Assembly (NCBI RefSeq): GCF_018691265.1
Contig: NW_024881316.1
Location: 25,087,819 to 25,151,818 of the forward strand
Reading direction: 5' to 3'
Source of the DNA: Tyto alba
Taxonomy: Eukaryota > Chordata > Aves > Strigiformes > Tytonidae
Length of the DNA: 64,000 nucleotides
In this document: positions 13,336 to 25,789 of the stretch, one piece after another
Layout: the number at the start of each line of letters is the position of its first letter
How positions within the stretch are numbered: position 1 is the stretch's first letter
Position numbers and translations under genes: made by a program
The notes under the pieces: model-generated
The model's input: the letters and a program-made list of their open reading frames with translations, nothing else
The model's database searches: none
What the model was told of the DNA's origin: nothing

Positions 13336-16300
13336 GTATGTGTCTGTGTCTTAGAAATTTATCCAGTTCTGACCAGTCATCTCCACTTCACCACTGATCT
13401 TAAATGCTTTTCTCAGTCATCTATGCCTCATTGCCTTTATTCTCTTCACCACCTCAAGGTATGGGACAGTGTTTTATTGAAAAGCTAGAAAATGTTGAGC
13501 AAATATTGAAGTTTCTATGTATTTTTCCTTAAGTTGAAAGAGCTGCTGGATTGTTGAAAGATCTGCTGATACATGAAAAATAGCAATACTGTAGATTCGT
13601 TACCTTTCTGGTCCATGAGTCAATGAGGTACAAAGAATTCAGGGAAAAAAATATTATCTTCTGCTGTGGGTGCTTGACCAGAGATGTCCAGGACTTGGTT
13701 TTTGCCCTGGGTAACGCTTTACGAGAAGTGAGCACAGCACCCACAGCTGCCTTGCAACTCTGGGTGATCAGCCTCGCTGCAGATCAGGCTTCAGGCAAAC
13801 AGGCTGGCTTTCCACACAGAGGCAACACTCCTTTCATGAGCACCAAGGAAAAGCTTGCCTTGTATTTGATGAAGGGCAAAATAGTGATCTTTCCCTCCCT
13901 CAGTCCTTTTCTAGTCGTCTGATCAAAAAATTTCAATGGTGCTCCTCACTGAAAGCTCACAGCACCCTGCACACCAAAGTCATCTCCCTGTCCCTCACCT
14001 CAGCATATTTGTGCCAGATTCGTCCTGCTGCAGTCCTTCAGAGTCCAGCTTTGCCTTTGACCTCCCCAATCCTGTCATTTTACCTGATCCCAGTCTCTTC
14101 CCTACAATGCCACTGCTCTTTGCCCAAAGCCTCCATAGCCCAGGCTGCCTCCTTTCCAGCATTCCACCCCAAGGTCACCTTCACCTGTATTTCAGCCTGG
14201 AGCCTTCCTCCACACCCCTCCCTACACTATCTGATGGCTCCTGGGGGAGCACAGAAGTTTTTCTCTTCTCAGTTGATGTTCTTGCTTCTATAATGGCTCT
14301 CAGTGGCTGGGACCAGCAATTTCAAGAAAATTCCTACTAAGTTTTTGTACCTCTAGAAGACCTTTTCCATCAAAACAATCAGTGGGTATGTTAGGTGCTT
14401 TACAGTTTATTGCATTTTACTGTGTTGACTGTACCCACTGAGGTGATGTGTATTTGGTCCCTCGAGTTTTATTTTTATCGCTCATTACAGTGTTATCATT
14501 GGGGTTTTTTTGCTTAGTCTATAGCAGTGAAAATGAAACCTGACTAATATGTCACTAGATTACTTTGTTTCGGACTTCAGAAAAATCACCGTGGAAGTCT
14601 TTCACGGCAGCTAGGCCAAAATGAACCGGTCCAGAGCTAAAGACCTACAAATGTGGGCATCATTTCAGTCTGAGTCAGTGTTTGCCCTTTTTCCAGCGAG
14701 CTGAGCCAAATCAAACCAAATGATTCAGTGTAATGCTGCTGTGAATAGCCTGAAAGGCAAAACAGGATCTCTGCCATGAAAGCTAACTGAAGGTAATTGG
14801 GCTGTGACTGCTGCCTGCAAGGAAAGTGTCTGCTATTTTACATCAGGTGCTCCACCTTCTTCTCCCCGGGGAGGTCCCACACTGAGCTGTACCAGTGGGT
14901 GAGTGAGAGCAACCTTCTGGCCAGGCTTTCCTGATGCTTTGGGGCTTGCACAGCCAGGGGAGCTGTGGGTTTTTTGCCTTCTCTACACTGCTTGCTCCTG
15001 CCAACCAGCACCATCTGCCGAGGTGCTGGAGTTACCCAGGCTAGAGGGCACCCAACAGAGGATCAGGTCACTCGGCTCGTGCACAAGCTCTTCTCTTCTG
15101 CCAGCCTAAAATGTGGCTTGCTTTGGTCTCTCCACAGGAGGTAAAACATATAGACTGGTTTCAAGAATGGCCAGATTCATATGTAAAACGTATCTACAGC
15201 TCAGAGGATAAGAACGCTCAGAGGCACCACAGCAGCTGGGCAATGAGAAACACCAACAACCACAACTCTCGCATCTTAAAAAAGTCCTGCCTTGGGGTGG
15301 TGGTCTGCAGCAACAACTGCTCGACCTTGGATGGGAAGAAAATCTACCTAAGGCCAGCCATATGTGATAAAGCTAGGCAAAAACAACAGCGTGAGTATGA
15401 ACGTGGCTATTCACTATATGGCAGTTCATAAGTGAACACAGCATAAATGAAATCAGAGGATGCCCTATGGGTTATCCAACCTTCCCACTGCCATTCCTTA
15501 TATTCCAATGCAACTCTTGATTCTGGAGCAATACATTTTACATTTCTTACTGTTGGGGGAGGATTTGTTTGTTTCCTTTTCATTTTTTTTTCCTTCTTTT
15601 TTAAATCCCTATTTCTGATGGGTAGAAATTGATTCCCAGACTTCTCAGGCCCATGAGTAAAGCTACTGAGAAAGCTGTTCAGTGCAGGAAGCTTCCTGCT
15701 GTCCTGTTCCTGATGACTTGAGTGTTGGCTTCATTATTGCATGAGCCCAGGAGCAACTCAAGAGGCAAATCGTGCAAGAAATTGCTTATAGACTATGATA
15801 ACTGGGAAGTAGGCCTTATAGTCATGTCATCAGAGCAAGACAATAGAGAACATAAGCTGCACACACATTTTTAATGAGGCCATTCCAAACAATTGTTGAT
15901 TTCTCCGTAGAGCTAGCACATACTGATTTTTTGATCTGATGAACATTACTCAAGCATTCACTGAGGTCAGAATGATGTCCTCTAGAAAAATCAGAAAAGA
16001 ACACACATGACATTCCAGACACTTCCAAGCTAAAACCAGCTAAAACTGATCATGATAATAAATGATAAAATGATAATACAGCTATAAAAGAAATAATTTT
16101 TTTCCAGTTATTTTTAATAATGGAACAGAATAAAGGCCATTATTAGTTTGCTTATATTGATTTTTGCATAGTTTTTCTCAGTGTAGTTTCTGAGTCCCAA
16201 ACCAGAAGTGGCGATCCACTACCAATGAACCATTGTGTCACATGGGATTCATGTGATCACTGGTGTATAGAAATTATTTTCCACCACCAGGGAAATGCTG

Positions 16301-19300
16301 TCCAAACTGCAGTGGACCCCTGCAGCTCCTTTCCTGCCGAGGCCATGGTGGTTACCCAGTTACCAATTTCTGGAGGCATGAAGGCCAATTCATATTTTTT
16401 CAGGTTGGTATAAAATTACTTTACATTGTGCAAGCTATTTTTAAAGACTGATTTTTAAGTTTAATTAAGGACATTTTTTGTTCCAGCAAATAAGGATCAT
16501 TGAATATGACAAGGTCAAATGACTGTAAGGAGAAGAATTTTCCCAACGAGTAGGCATGGTCCTAAGCAACCTAATCTGACTCTGAAGTTAGTCCTGACTG
16601 AGCAGGAGGTTGGGCTAGACCTCCAGATGTCCCTTCCAACCTAAATTAGCCTATGATACTACAATTTTACAGCATATTATATTTTTCATTTAGGTTCTCA
16701 TGAAAAAACCCTGTTGATTTTTAAGCACTTTGCCTCAGGTACATAGGAACCAACAATTCCTCAAAAAGTCAGAAATGGCACATTATCTCAAACTCTTCTC
16801 CAAGGCACCATGCGTAAGCATGAGGCTATCTTAAAACAGAAAATGGTTGTACCCAAGTGACTGTCTATGGAAAATGCCATCTGTGCCTTATATGTAACAT
16901 ATCTGGAAAGCAGTGTATGCAAGTGTTTCAATAATGGGCATTATTTCTGGAAGACGGAGTTCTAGTTCAGTACCATAACCATTGAACTGTCTCCTGTTTT
17001 GCAGTCTTTTACTTATGTGCAGGCTGAATAAAATTAATTCTCTGTGGAAGCTAATAGAAATTAATGTTCTGATAAACATGCCTAAAGTGTAAGAAGAATG
17101 GAAATGACTGCAGGAACACTGTAGCCAGGCTGCAAAAGACCTTGTGGCTTCAGCTGGGGCTTTAGTGTGGGGAGTTTCTTCTGCATGTAGATGTGGTGCA
17201 CTGGTTTTATGATATCAGATAATTTCTACCCCATCACACATCATCTGAGATATGTTTGTTACTTGAGCTCACATTAAATAAGTCTTATTAAGTACTAAGA
17301 ATTAAATCAGGCCATATGTGTGGTTTTGGCCTGTGCTACAAATTCTTCTCCCTTAAGATTAAGAACAAGGTTGTTTCTAATTTTAACACATTATAATTGC
17401 TTTCTAAAGTCCAAAGGAGCTCATGACCATCCGCGTCCAGAAACAAAACTAGAAGCAGAAGCAAGAAGATCAATCCAAAAAGCACAGACAGCTTTTTCTC
17501 CATCTTCTCCAAGATTAAATAGAATCCGGGAGACTGAGGTAACTCTTATTATCGATCAATGAAACTGTGGTGTCAGTGATCCATGGTTCAAGGCACAGTG
17601 GAGGCTAGCTGGGCTTTGGGTCTGGGTGGGAGCAGGCTTTACACCTCCATACTCTGCCTCCCTGTGATCAGGCCAAGAAGGAGCAGGGCTGTCCTGAGCA
17701 TCCTGCTCCGCTCAGCACTGTCATCCACTGCCAGCATCCACCATCTGGAGCCTCTTTGGTGGCATCAAGGGATTACACCTATACTGGTAAAAAAAGCAGG
17801 GCTGGAGGGCAGGCTCAGTTGCGTCACTATTCACGTGGTCCCTGCCATGGATTTGGCTAGTTCTAACTTGTGGTCACGGACAAAATGCCCTGGTACAGGT
17901 CAGGAGGACAGCATGTGCCAGGGAACATTCCTTAACGGGATCTTGGACAAGGTTGCATCAGGTTTGGGTCCCTTCACTGTACACAGCTGGTTTTGAACCT
18001 CCCTGTGCCCCTAAGTGCCGTCATGCTACAAGCCACAGGCAATAAGAATCTCAAGCTGATGCTGTGAAAAATAGCCACTGGTGGGCTGCAATACAACCCT
18101 TGCATCACTTCACTTCAGGTCTAGAGGTCACCCAAGGCCATGATGTAGTGGGACACTGCCAGACCATGCCTTTTGGTCCCTGTTAACAACAACAGTCCTT
18201 GGTCTCATTTTATTTAGCAGCATGGACATCGTTTTAGAGCTCTATCTCTTTCCTTTTTTAAATGCAAGAGTTGCCTTTAGAAAAATTTCCTACACGTTTT
18301 TTCTTGGTGCTGCTCCAGAAATTAAATAATTTACAAAGAAATCTGGGAATAAAGTAATTAGATATTTAGTCTAATCAGTATTGACATTGAAGGAGAATAT
18401 TAGAAGGTTTTAATTGCATCTAACTTATAGTATTGATTACAACACCCAGTGAGAAAATTGTAACAAGTGAACACTTGAAAACTGGGAAACACTTTTGACA
18501 ATAACTGAATTCAGGAGGAAGACTCACATATGTATGTACGCATACACACACATACACACTATATACTATTTTAGTATAGAATACAATATATAACATTACC
18601 TATATGATATGCCTATTATATACTGTGTATTGAATCTTGACAATACAAACTTGTCATTAACAAGGAAAATGCAGAAATCCTTACCCTTTTTTCCTCCAGT
18701 CCCCCAACCTTTACTTAAGAAAACCCAGTTACTTCAGTAGCAGGCCTGGATCGTTTTATTCACAGACTTAATGCCCATCAGAGAGAGAGATGCTCTTCTG
18801 CAGAGCAGCTGCCCCTGAGCAGGATTTGGCCATGTGCACACCCCCAAGAGCTCTGAGGACACCCTCAGGTGCAGGAGGCACTGCCCTACCCGTGGAGAGA
18901 CAACAGGACGTCATGTTTTCTCCACATTAACGTGTCCTGAGGTCCTCCACTGACATGGAGGAGGTGCCACAGAAAAATGAAGGCAGCCTCCACCTCTGCT
19001 CATCCCCCCCAGGTTTTGCCAGGATTGATAAGGGGAAGGCACATCTCTGCCTGCTGTGCCCTGCTTGCTCCCTGATCTCCAGGGGCGCTTTGAAGGCAGA
19101 AGAGTGCTTTGAAAGGCTTATAGAAGCACTGACATTAAAACACCATCTCTGCTGAGTGTGAAAAAGCTTGTGAAAGCCTCTGAAGAGATGCTGTGGACTG
19201 CCATGTGCCTGATGGAGAGAACTGGGTAGAGCAGTGCGGCTGTCTCCAGTGACCTTCCTTGCAAAGGCTGTGTTACGTGCAATTGTACACCACTGGTCTT

Positions 19301-21731
19301 CACACGCAGTTTGTCTTTTAACGTGCTAGAGGCGGTGCATCCTCCCCAGCCTGATGTTCAGGATAGTAATCAGTGCCCCTTCAGCTACAGACAAAAGGGA
19401 TAATTGGGCTGGGTGGGGTCAGACTTCTTAAATGGACACATGGGGAAGCAGAGGCATCCAGGAGCTGAAGGTGTAGATTAAAAGAGTGAACAGAGGAAGT
19501 TAAACCCATTTGAATGAAATATGAATTTAGGAGCTGTGGCTATTTCTGCTGGAAATACTCATGTGGACACTAAAAAACAGAGCTCAGGAGTGACTCTCGT
19601 GGAGACCCACTGACTTGCGATGGGACAGTCAGAGAGTACAGGGTGGACTGCTGGTGGCCTCTTGACACAAGTGCCTGGGAACACAAGCATAAGAAAAAGC
19701 AGTTGAACTGCTGTGTAAATCTCTAACAAATATAGAAACAATGTTCTTCATATCAGTGGTTTAATTCTTTTCCCATGAACACAGAAATAGACCTTACTTA
19801 GGAAATGTTATTGAGCCATGCGGCTTTTTTTCTTTTATACCTAAACCTACTGGTCTTACTGAGGTCAAGTTCCCTCTAGGCATGTCTTCATCTTTCCCTT
19901 CCTGGTGTTTTCACTTTGAATTGTGTGGGAGTAGGAACAGACCAAAGATGTCATAAATATCTGATTGTAGAGCTGGCTCTTCAGCTAGTCTGACTGTGCA
20001 GTTGGAGTGATACCATTCACCCTCAGCTGGCTTTCCAGTTCATGGCTCTCCCGCCGTTTTTTCTTGGGAATAACCCATATTTGTGTTCTGACAAGACTGG
20101 CTGCGATACAACTAACTCAGGAGTCTGATTTGACATGCAGAACCTGTGTTGCTGAATCTGCAAAATGTTTTCTGAAAAGATTCAGTTTTAATGTGCTCAC
20201 AAGAGACCAGGGAGGAGAACTTTAGAAAAATGTATGAGCCCAAAATGGAGCAAGTGATACATAGAACATTTTCTCTATGGCGTCAGTGGGCCTTTAGCTG
20301 AAGGTGGGCTGGGTCCTACATCAGGTTGTTGGAATTTCTTCTCATGGTGAGTGGAGAACAGCTGAAAGGAGCTTTGCTACTCTGGCAGTCAGCAAAATCA
20401 CTATAATTAAATGAATGCAAAACCAGAATTACAAAGAACAGAGACCTGTAAGTACTCATCATAATCATAGCACAGAATGAGTGTTCTGAAAGGAATTAAA
20501 GTTTACAAAATTATAATCCAATAATTAAGGCAATTAAGGAAGTTGTGAAATATCCAGAGCAAAAGACCCAGAAGAATAATTATTGTGTGCTGTTCCCTCC
20601 CTGAATTAAATTTCTGTTTGTGGGGTAAAATTATGTAAAGATAGGAAAATTTATCAGTTAGAAACAGAAGTAGAGTCTTGAAAAGCTGAAGCATAATATT
20701 ACTGTAGTGAAACAATCACTTCAAACCAATCAGTTTTAAAAAATTATACATAGCATTTCCAAACTCTATGGTGCCAATGTATTAGCATAATTTCATTTTC
20801 AGGTCCTTCTTCAGTATATGCTGTCAGCAGGCCCTGAGGGCTGCAAATGCAAGGTCTAACAATTCTTTCAGTGTAAAACAGGCTTAGGGCAAAAACTGAT
20901 GAAACAAATGCAGACCTGTGATCTGGGAGCCCTGTTTGATTTGCCCCTAAAGCCCACTGGCACTGTCCTGCATGGAGGCTCTGCTACAGAGTCTGCTTTG
21001 TTACCTGTATTAATTTAATGCATTAGTGAGAGTCTCATACCAGATGTTTTTTATTTCATGCTGCTAGACTACACCTTGCTTTTTACTAAAACACACCTTG
21101 CTTTCCCAAGTCTCTGACAGGTGCAATGCCGACGCGGGAGGCTTTGCCTTTGCTTTTTTCCAAGCCGGATGCTTACGTGCCACCTGATAATTTTGGGGGA
21201 CATTTAAGCAAAAGTTCCCGGAATCCAATGCTGGGCAGCTGCTCTGGGCAACTGCCATACCCAAGGACAGCTGGAGGGGACGGGGACGCTGGGCAGGTGC
21301 CGCCATGGAGCGGGAGCCCGGCCCTTGGGAGGACGCCCGGCGCCGGGAGGCCTTGCAGCGGCCCTGCCGTCCCCGCGGCCGACACGCCCTGCACAGCACC
21401 TTCCCCCCAGCGCTGCGCCCACCCCGGCACCCAGCACCTCCCGCCCGTGACAGAGGGCGGCCATGACACCTTCAGGCCTAACGCTGGCCCTTTGGGGGGT
21501 GACGCTTGTGAGGAGAAATCCCCCCCGGGCTACAGCGGCAGCTGCCTCCCTCTGCCGCCCTACCCCGCGCCTCAGGGAGGCCCCTGCCCCATGGCGAGTG
21601 GGGCACACCACCGCTGCCAGCTCCTGGCGCCTCTGAGGGGAAGCGAAGGAGACGTGGGCGAGGGAGGGTGCCGTATGGGTCTCAGCTACTGCAACAGCGA
21701 CACGTTTTTTAACCTGTACCTATTACGGTGA
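13261..21731 (+). CDS. GCM1: GCM1, chorion-specific / glial cells missing transcription factor 1
   Basis: Five coding exons (13261-13335, 15138-15390, 16291-16403, 17410-17538, 21111-21731) join in frame into 396 codons plus TGA; human GCM1 has 436 residues. The zinc-coordinating GCM DNA-binding domain spans about residues 15-167. Visible signatures include [44 protein letters not shown], the Cys-rich [10 protein letters not shown] and CCPNC segments, [15 protein letters not shown] and [15 protein letters not shown]. All Cys/His positions shared with mammalian GCM proteins appear kept. The C-terminal half is Pro/Gly/Ser-rich and diverged, but ends in [15 protein letters not shown], like the mammalian GCM1 tail. 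GCM proteins bind ATGCGGGT-like sites; GCM1 drives trophoblast fusion in mammals. Position next to FBXO9 and CILK1 supports GCM1 over GCM2. The start was chosen because the 25 codons before the first splice match human length; an in-frame ATG lies at 13234. Confidence 0.95.
13336..15137 (+). other. GCM1 intron 1
   Basis: A 1.8-kb intron. A pyrimidine-rich section at about 13940-14330 carries an open frame of 134 codons that I do not recognise and that lacks splice or start context. No mobile element was recognised. Confidence 0.8.
15138..15390 (+). CDS. GCM1: GCM1 coding exon 2 (GCM domain core)
   Basis: The acceptor TCTCTCCACAG precedes GAGGTAAAACAT, and the donor GTGAGT follows CAACAGC. 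The exon is 253 bases and ends one base into an Arg codon. It encodes [12 protein letters not shown] through [11 protein letters not shown], the DNA-contacting half of the GCM domain. It is the best-conserved segment in the gene. Confidence 0.96.
15391..16290 (+). other. GCM1 intron 2
   Basis: A 900-base AT-rich intron. No gene, repeat family or RNA was recognised in it. Confidence 0.8.
16291..16403 (+). CDS. GCM1: GCM1 coding exon 3
   Basis: The acceptor CCACCACCAG precedes GGAAATGCTGTCC and the donor GTTGGT follows TTTTTTCAG. The first two bases complete Arg. The exon encodes [29 protein letters not shown], which includes zinc-ligand cysteines and histidine. There is one Cys more than in the human motif (KCCPNC against KRCPNC). 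Confidence 0.96.
16550..16665 (+). mobile_element. CR1 LINE fragment, 3' end, in GCM1 intron 3
   Basis: The sequence shows the CR1 3' end order: 'ggcatggtcctaagcaacct', 'tgaagttagtcctg', 'tgagcaggaggttgggctag', 'cctccagatgtcccttcc' and 'aacctaaattagcctatgat'. It is in the same orientation as GCM1. Substitutions and small deletions mark an old copy, truncated at its 5' side like most CR1 insertions. Confidence 0.85.
17410..17538 (+). CDS. GCM1: GCM1 coding exon 4 (end of GCM domain)
   Basis: The acceptor TTTCTAAAG precedes TCCAAAGGAGCT and the donor GTAACT follows ACTGAG, so 129 bases, phase 0 on both sides. It encodes [20 protein letters not shown], the final zinc-ligand region, then a Ser-rich linker ending RIRETE, comparable to STETR in the human protein. 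Confidence 0.95.
17539..21110 (+). other. GCM1 intron 4
   Basis: A 3.6-kb intron. It contains a CA/TA-rich simple repeat at about 18525-18630. Open frames of 137 codons (17583-17996) and about 70 codons (20007-20225) lack recognisable domains. No further GCM1 exon is needed: exon 4 joins exon 5 in phase with continuing homology. Confidence 0.7.
18525..18630. repeat. CA/TA-rich microsatellite
   Basis: 'acatatgtatgtacgcatacacacacatacacac' grades into 'tatatactatt' and 'atacaatatataac'. It is an imperfect, decayed dinucleotide repeat. Confidence 0.75.
21111..21731 (+). CDS. GCM1: GCM1 coding exon 5 (C-terminal transactivation region)
   Basis: The acceptor CTTTCCCAAG gives in-frame [16 protein letters not shown], which lines up with SLPGETQSQGSLPLTW in human GCM1. 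A second AG ten bases on (GACAG, ending 21120) would break the frame. The exon encodes 206 residues plus TGA, rich in Gly, Pro, Ser and Ala, and is far more GC-rich than the surrounding DNA. The end ([13 protein letters not shown]) matches the family tail. Overlapping minus-strand frames are composition shadows. Confidence 0.9.
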   Translation, partial: SLTGAMPTREALPLLFSKPDAYVPPDNFGGHLSKSSRNPMLGSCSGQLPYPRTAGGDGDAGQVPPWSGSPALGRTPGAGRPCSGPAVPAADTPCTAPSPQRCAHPGTQHLPPVTEGGHDTFRPNAGPLGGDACEEKSPPGYSGSCLPLPPYPAPQGGPCPMASGAHHRCQLLAPLRGSEGDVGEGGCRMGLSYCNSDTFFNLYLLR

Positions 21732-21950
21732 CCGGGTTAAATGTCCTCTCTCCCTATCCTCTGGCAATGGGCCTAATTCACCATCCCTGCTGCAATGTTG
21801 ATGTGAAAGTGCGGCCACACCAATTCCCTCTTTAGCTTCTCTCGCGGGCCTGAAGGGGCTTCCATGCCTCTTCAAGTGTGGTCAAAGACTTGCCTTTGTT
21901 CTTTTTTTTTTTTTTAACTGTTATATGTTCTCCCACCACTTCATTACTCT

Positions 21951-21956
21951 AATAAA
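21951..21956 (+). terminator. GCM1 polyadenylation signal (candidate)
   Basis: AATAAA lies 220 bases after the stop codon, following a T-rich stretch. It is the first canonical signal downstream and would give a short 3' UTR. Confidence 0.55.
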
Positions 21957-22164
21957 AGGCATCAGCTCTTCTTACAGACTACTTCCCTGCCATTCTGGTT
22001 TGGTAACATTTAAATCCCCCTTAAGATGGAGTTTGCTCAAGCCTGTGGGACTGTGGAAGACGAAGATGGATGACCCCCAAGGACCACAGCTGTCATGTGC
22101 AACCCTCTGCACTCTTCCAGCTTCTTCGGGCAGTGATCTAAGTCCCTCCACTACACCAGCCCTG

Positions 22165-22885
22165 CAAACATGTTGTATAGAATCATCACAGAACAGGTTG
22201 GGTTGGAGGGGACCTTCAAAAATCATCAAGTCTAACCCCCCTGCCATGGGCAGGGACACCTTCCACCACACCAGGTTGCTCTAAGCCCCGTCCAACCTGG
22301 CCTTGAACCCTTCCAGGGAGGGGGCAGCCACAGCTTCTCTGGGAAACCTGTGCCAGTGCCACACCACCCTTGTAAAAGAAATTTCCTCCTCAAGTCCAAT
22401 TCAAATCTACCCACTTTCAGTTTAAAAGCACTGCCCCTTGTCCTATCAATACAGGCCTTGGTAAAAAGTCTTTGTCTTTCGTATAAGTCCCCTTCATATA
22501 TTGAAAGGCTACAATAAGGTCTCCCTAAAACCTGCTCTTCTCTAGGCTGCACAACCCCAACTTTCTCAGTCTTTCTCCATAGGAGAAGTGTTCCAGCCCT
22601 CTGATCATTTTCGTGGCCCTTCTCTGGACCTGCTCGTGCTGGTCCATGCCTTTCTTGTGCTGGGGGCCCCAGAGCTGGATGCAGTACTGCAGGTGGGGTC
22701 TCAGCAGAGCAGAGTGGAGGGGGAGAATCACCTCCCTTGACCTGCTGGCCATGCTTCTCTTGATGTGGCCCAGGATTCAATGGACTTTCTAGGCTACAAG
22801 TGTGCACTGCTGGTTCCTGTCTGATTTTTCATCCACCGGTATCCCTAAGTGCTTCTCTCCAGGGCTGAACCCACTTTCATACATG
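22165..22885 (-). mobile_element. CR1 LINE, 5'-truncated copy with end of reverse-transcriptase ORF
   Basis: On the + strand the sequence opens with 'atagaatcatcacagaacaggttgggttgg', the complement of a CR1 3' terminus. It continues through 'ccaacctggccttgaacccttccagg' and then the complement of the ORF2 end. The minus-strand frame at 22525-22752 reads [33 protein letters not shown], the conserved C-terminal part of CR1 reverse transcriptase. The frame is broken around it. The copy is 3'-complete and 5'-truncated. Confidence 0.93.
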
Positions 22886-25755
22886 TATATATTCAAGGTG
22901 CCTTACTGCTTCTTCCAGCCACTTTTTCATTTCTTTCTTTGCAGATTGTAACAAATCCTTCAGTATCTTTTCCATACATCACCCCCTTTTCTGACCACTA
23001 CCACAAGCTATATTGCAGCAGGAGCTATCAGTTCCCTACATTTGTTCAAATAATTAGGGTGCCAAGTATGAATTTTGTTTCCTGAACTTCGTGGCCAGCT
23101 CAGACACCTTTGGCAAAGATTCCTTTATCTTTTCCCATAATTCACATCTGCATGACTTTTCTGCATGACTAGCCTCTGCTTGCTCTCTGGACTGGGTTTC
23201 AGGGGCCGCCGGCCTTCACCCCACAGAGAGAGGCACTGACACACATCCCCACTTCCACCTCTGCAAGGAAGAGCTGCGGGATGTCATGTCTGGAGTCAGA
23301 TTTCATGGCTGGTTACTTTAACCACCACGAAGGTAGAGGGCTGCCCAGCTGGCGGTCCTAACCATGCCCTGCCCTGCCTGTGGAGCTAGCCATGCCCTGG
23401 TGATCCAAGGGGAAATAAACTTCTTATTGGGATGACTCTGGGAGGAGAGTATTACGAAACAAGTGGCAATAAAAACTTTACAGTACCACAGACTGTGGTG
23501 TATCTTGTGTCCATCAAACAGGTTCAGTCTTATCATCTGTACTTTTTTTTTTTTTTTGCTTGTTTTCATCTTTTTAGATTCCCTCTCTTTTTAAAAGACT
23601 TTGGAATGTATTAGTTACTAGGGAAAGCACTCTTACTGCGAAGGGTGGAGTTCAGAGACATTTATGAGACAAGAATAAATTGTATTTATAGAGTGTTTCA
23701 AAATGTTTGTTGCAATTTGTGAAACAGGGGATGTGTAGTGATTTGGTTTATGTGGAAAAATTCTAAATGTAGATCACAAAATGACAGTCTGCTGTTATAC
23801 GTGAATGTCAGCTCACCAAACTTTTATTTAGTCTGTGAGTTACTCCCACGGTGATACCAAACTTTGTGTGTTCTACAATAACTCTTTGGATCAGTAACTT
23901 GGAGAAGGAAACTTTGATCAAGGGTAATAACAACCTCCACTTCTAAGACAGAAAAATGGAAATCAATAGGAGCCATAAGCACTCGTGCTTCACGAGGAGA
24001 GCTGCAGAACAAGGGACAGACAGATCCCCCAGCACTGAGTGTCCCATACTTGAGATTCCTCTGCGACTGCCAAACCGGTTGCACCAGCAAGGGACTGGGA
24101 AGGGCATGGACCCTGCCCACTGCCATCCTTCTCCGTCTCATCTGCCCTCTCCTCTGAATTCCTTACCTCTCTGCTGCACCACTGACAGCATCACCTTTCA
24201 GCAATGGTACCCTACAGATAAGTGGCTGGAAGGCTCCTCAGACATTGTTCCCACACCAAAGTACCATCAGTTCCCTGTACACCCACCAACCCCTTCCTCT
24301 GTCTTTAAAAGCTTCCAGCAAAGGGATTTTGCTTACCGATCCCACAAAGTGTTCCACAGCTTCACCATGACAATCCCAACTTTTAGTATTTTTTTCCTCA
24401 TGTCTGATTTTCTTTCCTGCAGATCAACTATTTCTTCAAGTCTTTGAAGATGGGTAGCCTCTAGTTACCGAGTTTCACAGGCTTCCTAAAGGACTATTAC
24501 TACCAAACCTCCCTAAAAGACAGTTACTACCAAACCTGTCTTCCTGCCTGAGAAGCAGGAAGCACTTTGTTGGTTTGCCTCTAAGTCGGAAACAAAAGAC
24601 TTCCAAAATGAAAACTATTCCTGCAAGCACAGCTCCACTCAGCAGCCAGCTGCAGTGGCAGGGCCATGCCTTCTCGCAGCTCCCGTGCTCATAATCCTGT
24701 GCACCCAGGACTGTACTGCAGTTTGGGGTGGGGGGTCAGTCCCCATTCATGTGTCAGTCATCACACTTGGTATGCTTCCGAGAGGAACACATTTCAGGCT
24801 CAAGGAGGACAAGCTATTCCTTTTTTTCTAAGGTTACATGCAGAAAGTCTTTCTAGATTTACAAGCTGCCAGGGTGAGTTTGACCTTTCCATGTTCCTGC
24901 AGTGACTTCTGTTCTGGCAACAACTCTCTCCACTCTTGGTACAATCAGTATGGTGGGTCAATACAGTGCCAAATGTATATCCATTTGGCTCAATATATGA
25001 AGATGTCAATCCCAGCAGTAACCTTTGCACAAATTACTTTTTGCAACATATTTGGGATATGTGAAAAGACATGTATATTTCACTGCTTTAAGCCTCTTTT
25101 AACCATATCTATGGGTGGTTATAAGAATCAGAGGTGAAAGACAGCACCAGATGCATTGTTCTCTGCAATTTTAAGAAAATATACTGAACACTGAGGTTAC
25201 TCAGGGCAGCTTCATGAAGAAACACCAAGTGATATTGGAGGATCCACCCACAGGTAATTCTGTAACCTTATTCTCTGCTGCAGAAAACGGTTTTCTGCAA
25301 GGCACAGCTGTAGTAAAATATTAAGAAGGCAGCCGATATGCAAAGAGATCAGAATGTGGATGATTACACAAGCAAAATGTTTTGCTCTGACTTATCAGTG
25401 TTTCAGATGGTTGTAACTTCTGCCAAAGCTCATGCAAATATCCTTACATGGCACAGATGGTCTACACTTGTTGCTTTCCCAAGATCTTATCTCTGAAAGC
25501 AGTGGCCTCAATACTGAAGGGGTAATTCTTTGGGAGTAATCCCTGCGCTTGCTCCGAAGCAAATATCTTCATATATCAGGGCTCTTCTGAGGCCATTAGA
25601 GAACCACAGCAATGTTGCACAGAATGGTATATTTGCTAGACTGTATCATACAGAAATACAGCATTTATGTTTTTTTTTTGACTCATTTAAAGATGAAATC
25701 TAGACATATAATCAGAAGGAGCTATCTTAATAATACAAGGCAGCAGCTGGACGCC

Positions 25756-25789
<34 letters not shown>

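Noticed and set aside
13936..14340. 134-codon open frame in GCM1 intron 1
   Set aside because: Pyrimidine-rich DNA gives Ser/Pro/Leu-rich translations in two frames at once, typical of a composition artefact.
17583..17996. 137-codon open frame in GCM1 intron 4
   Set aside because: GCM1 exon 4 joins exon 5 in phase with continuous homology, so no extra exon is needed, and the translation resembles nothing known.
21064..21611. Three long minus-strand open frames (98-135 codons) opposite GCM1 exon 5
   Set aside because: They are antisense shadows of the GC-rich coding exon, with Arg/Pro/Gly-rich translations and no domain.
23956..24447. 163-codon open frame between GCM1 and FBXO9
   Set aside because: No recognisable domain, no promoter or splice support and biased composition. 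A protein search and RNA-seq coverage would decide; I do not call a gene.
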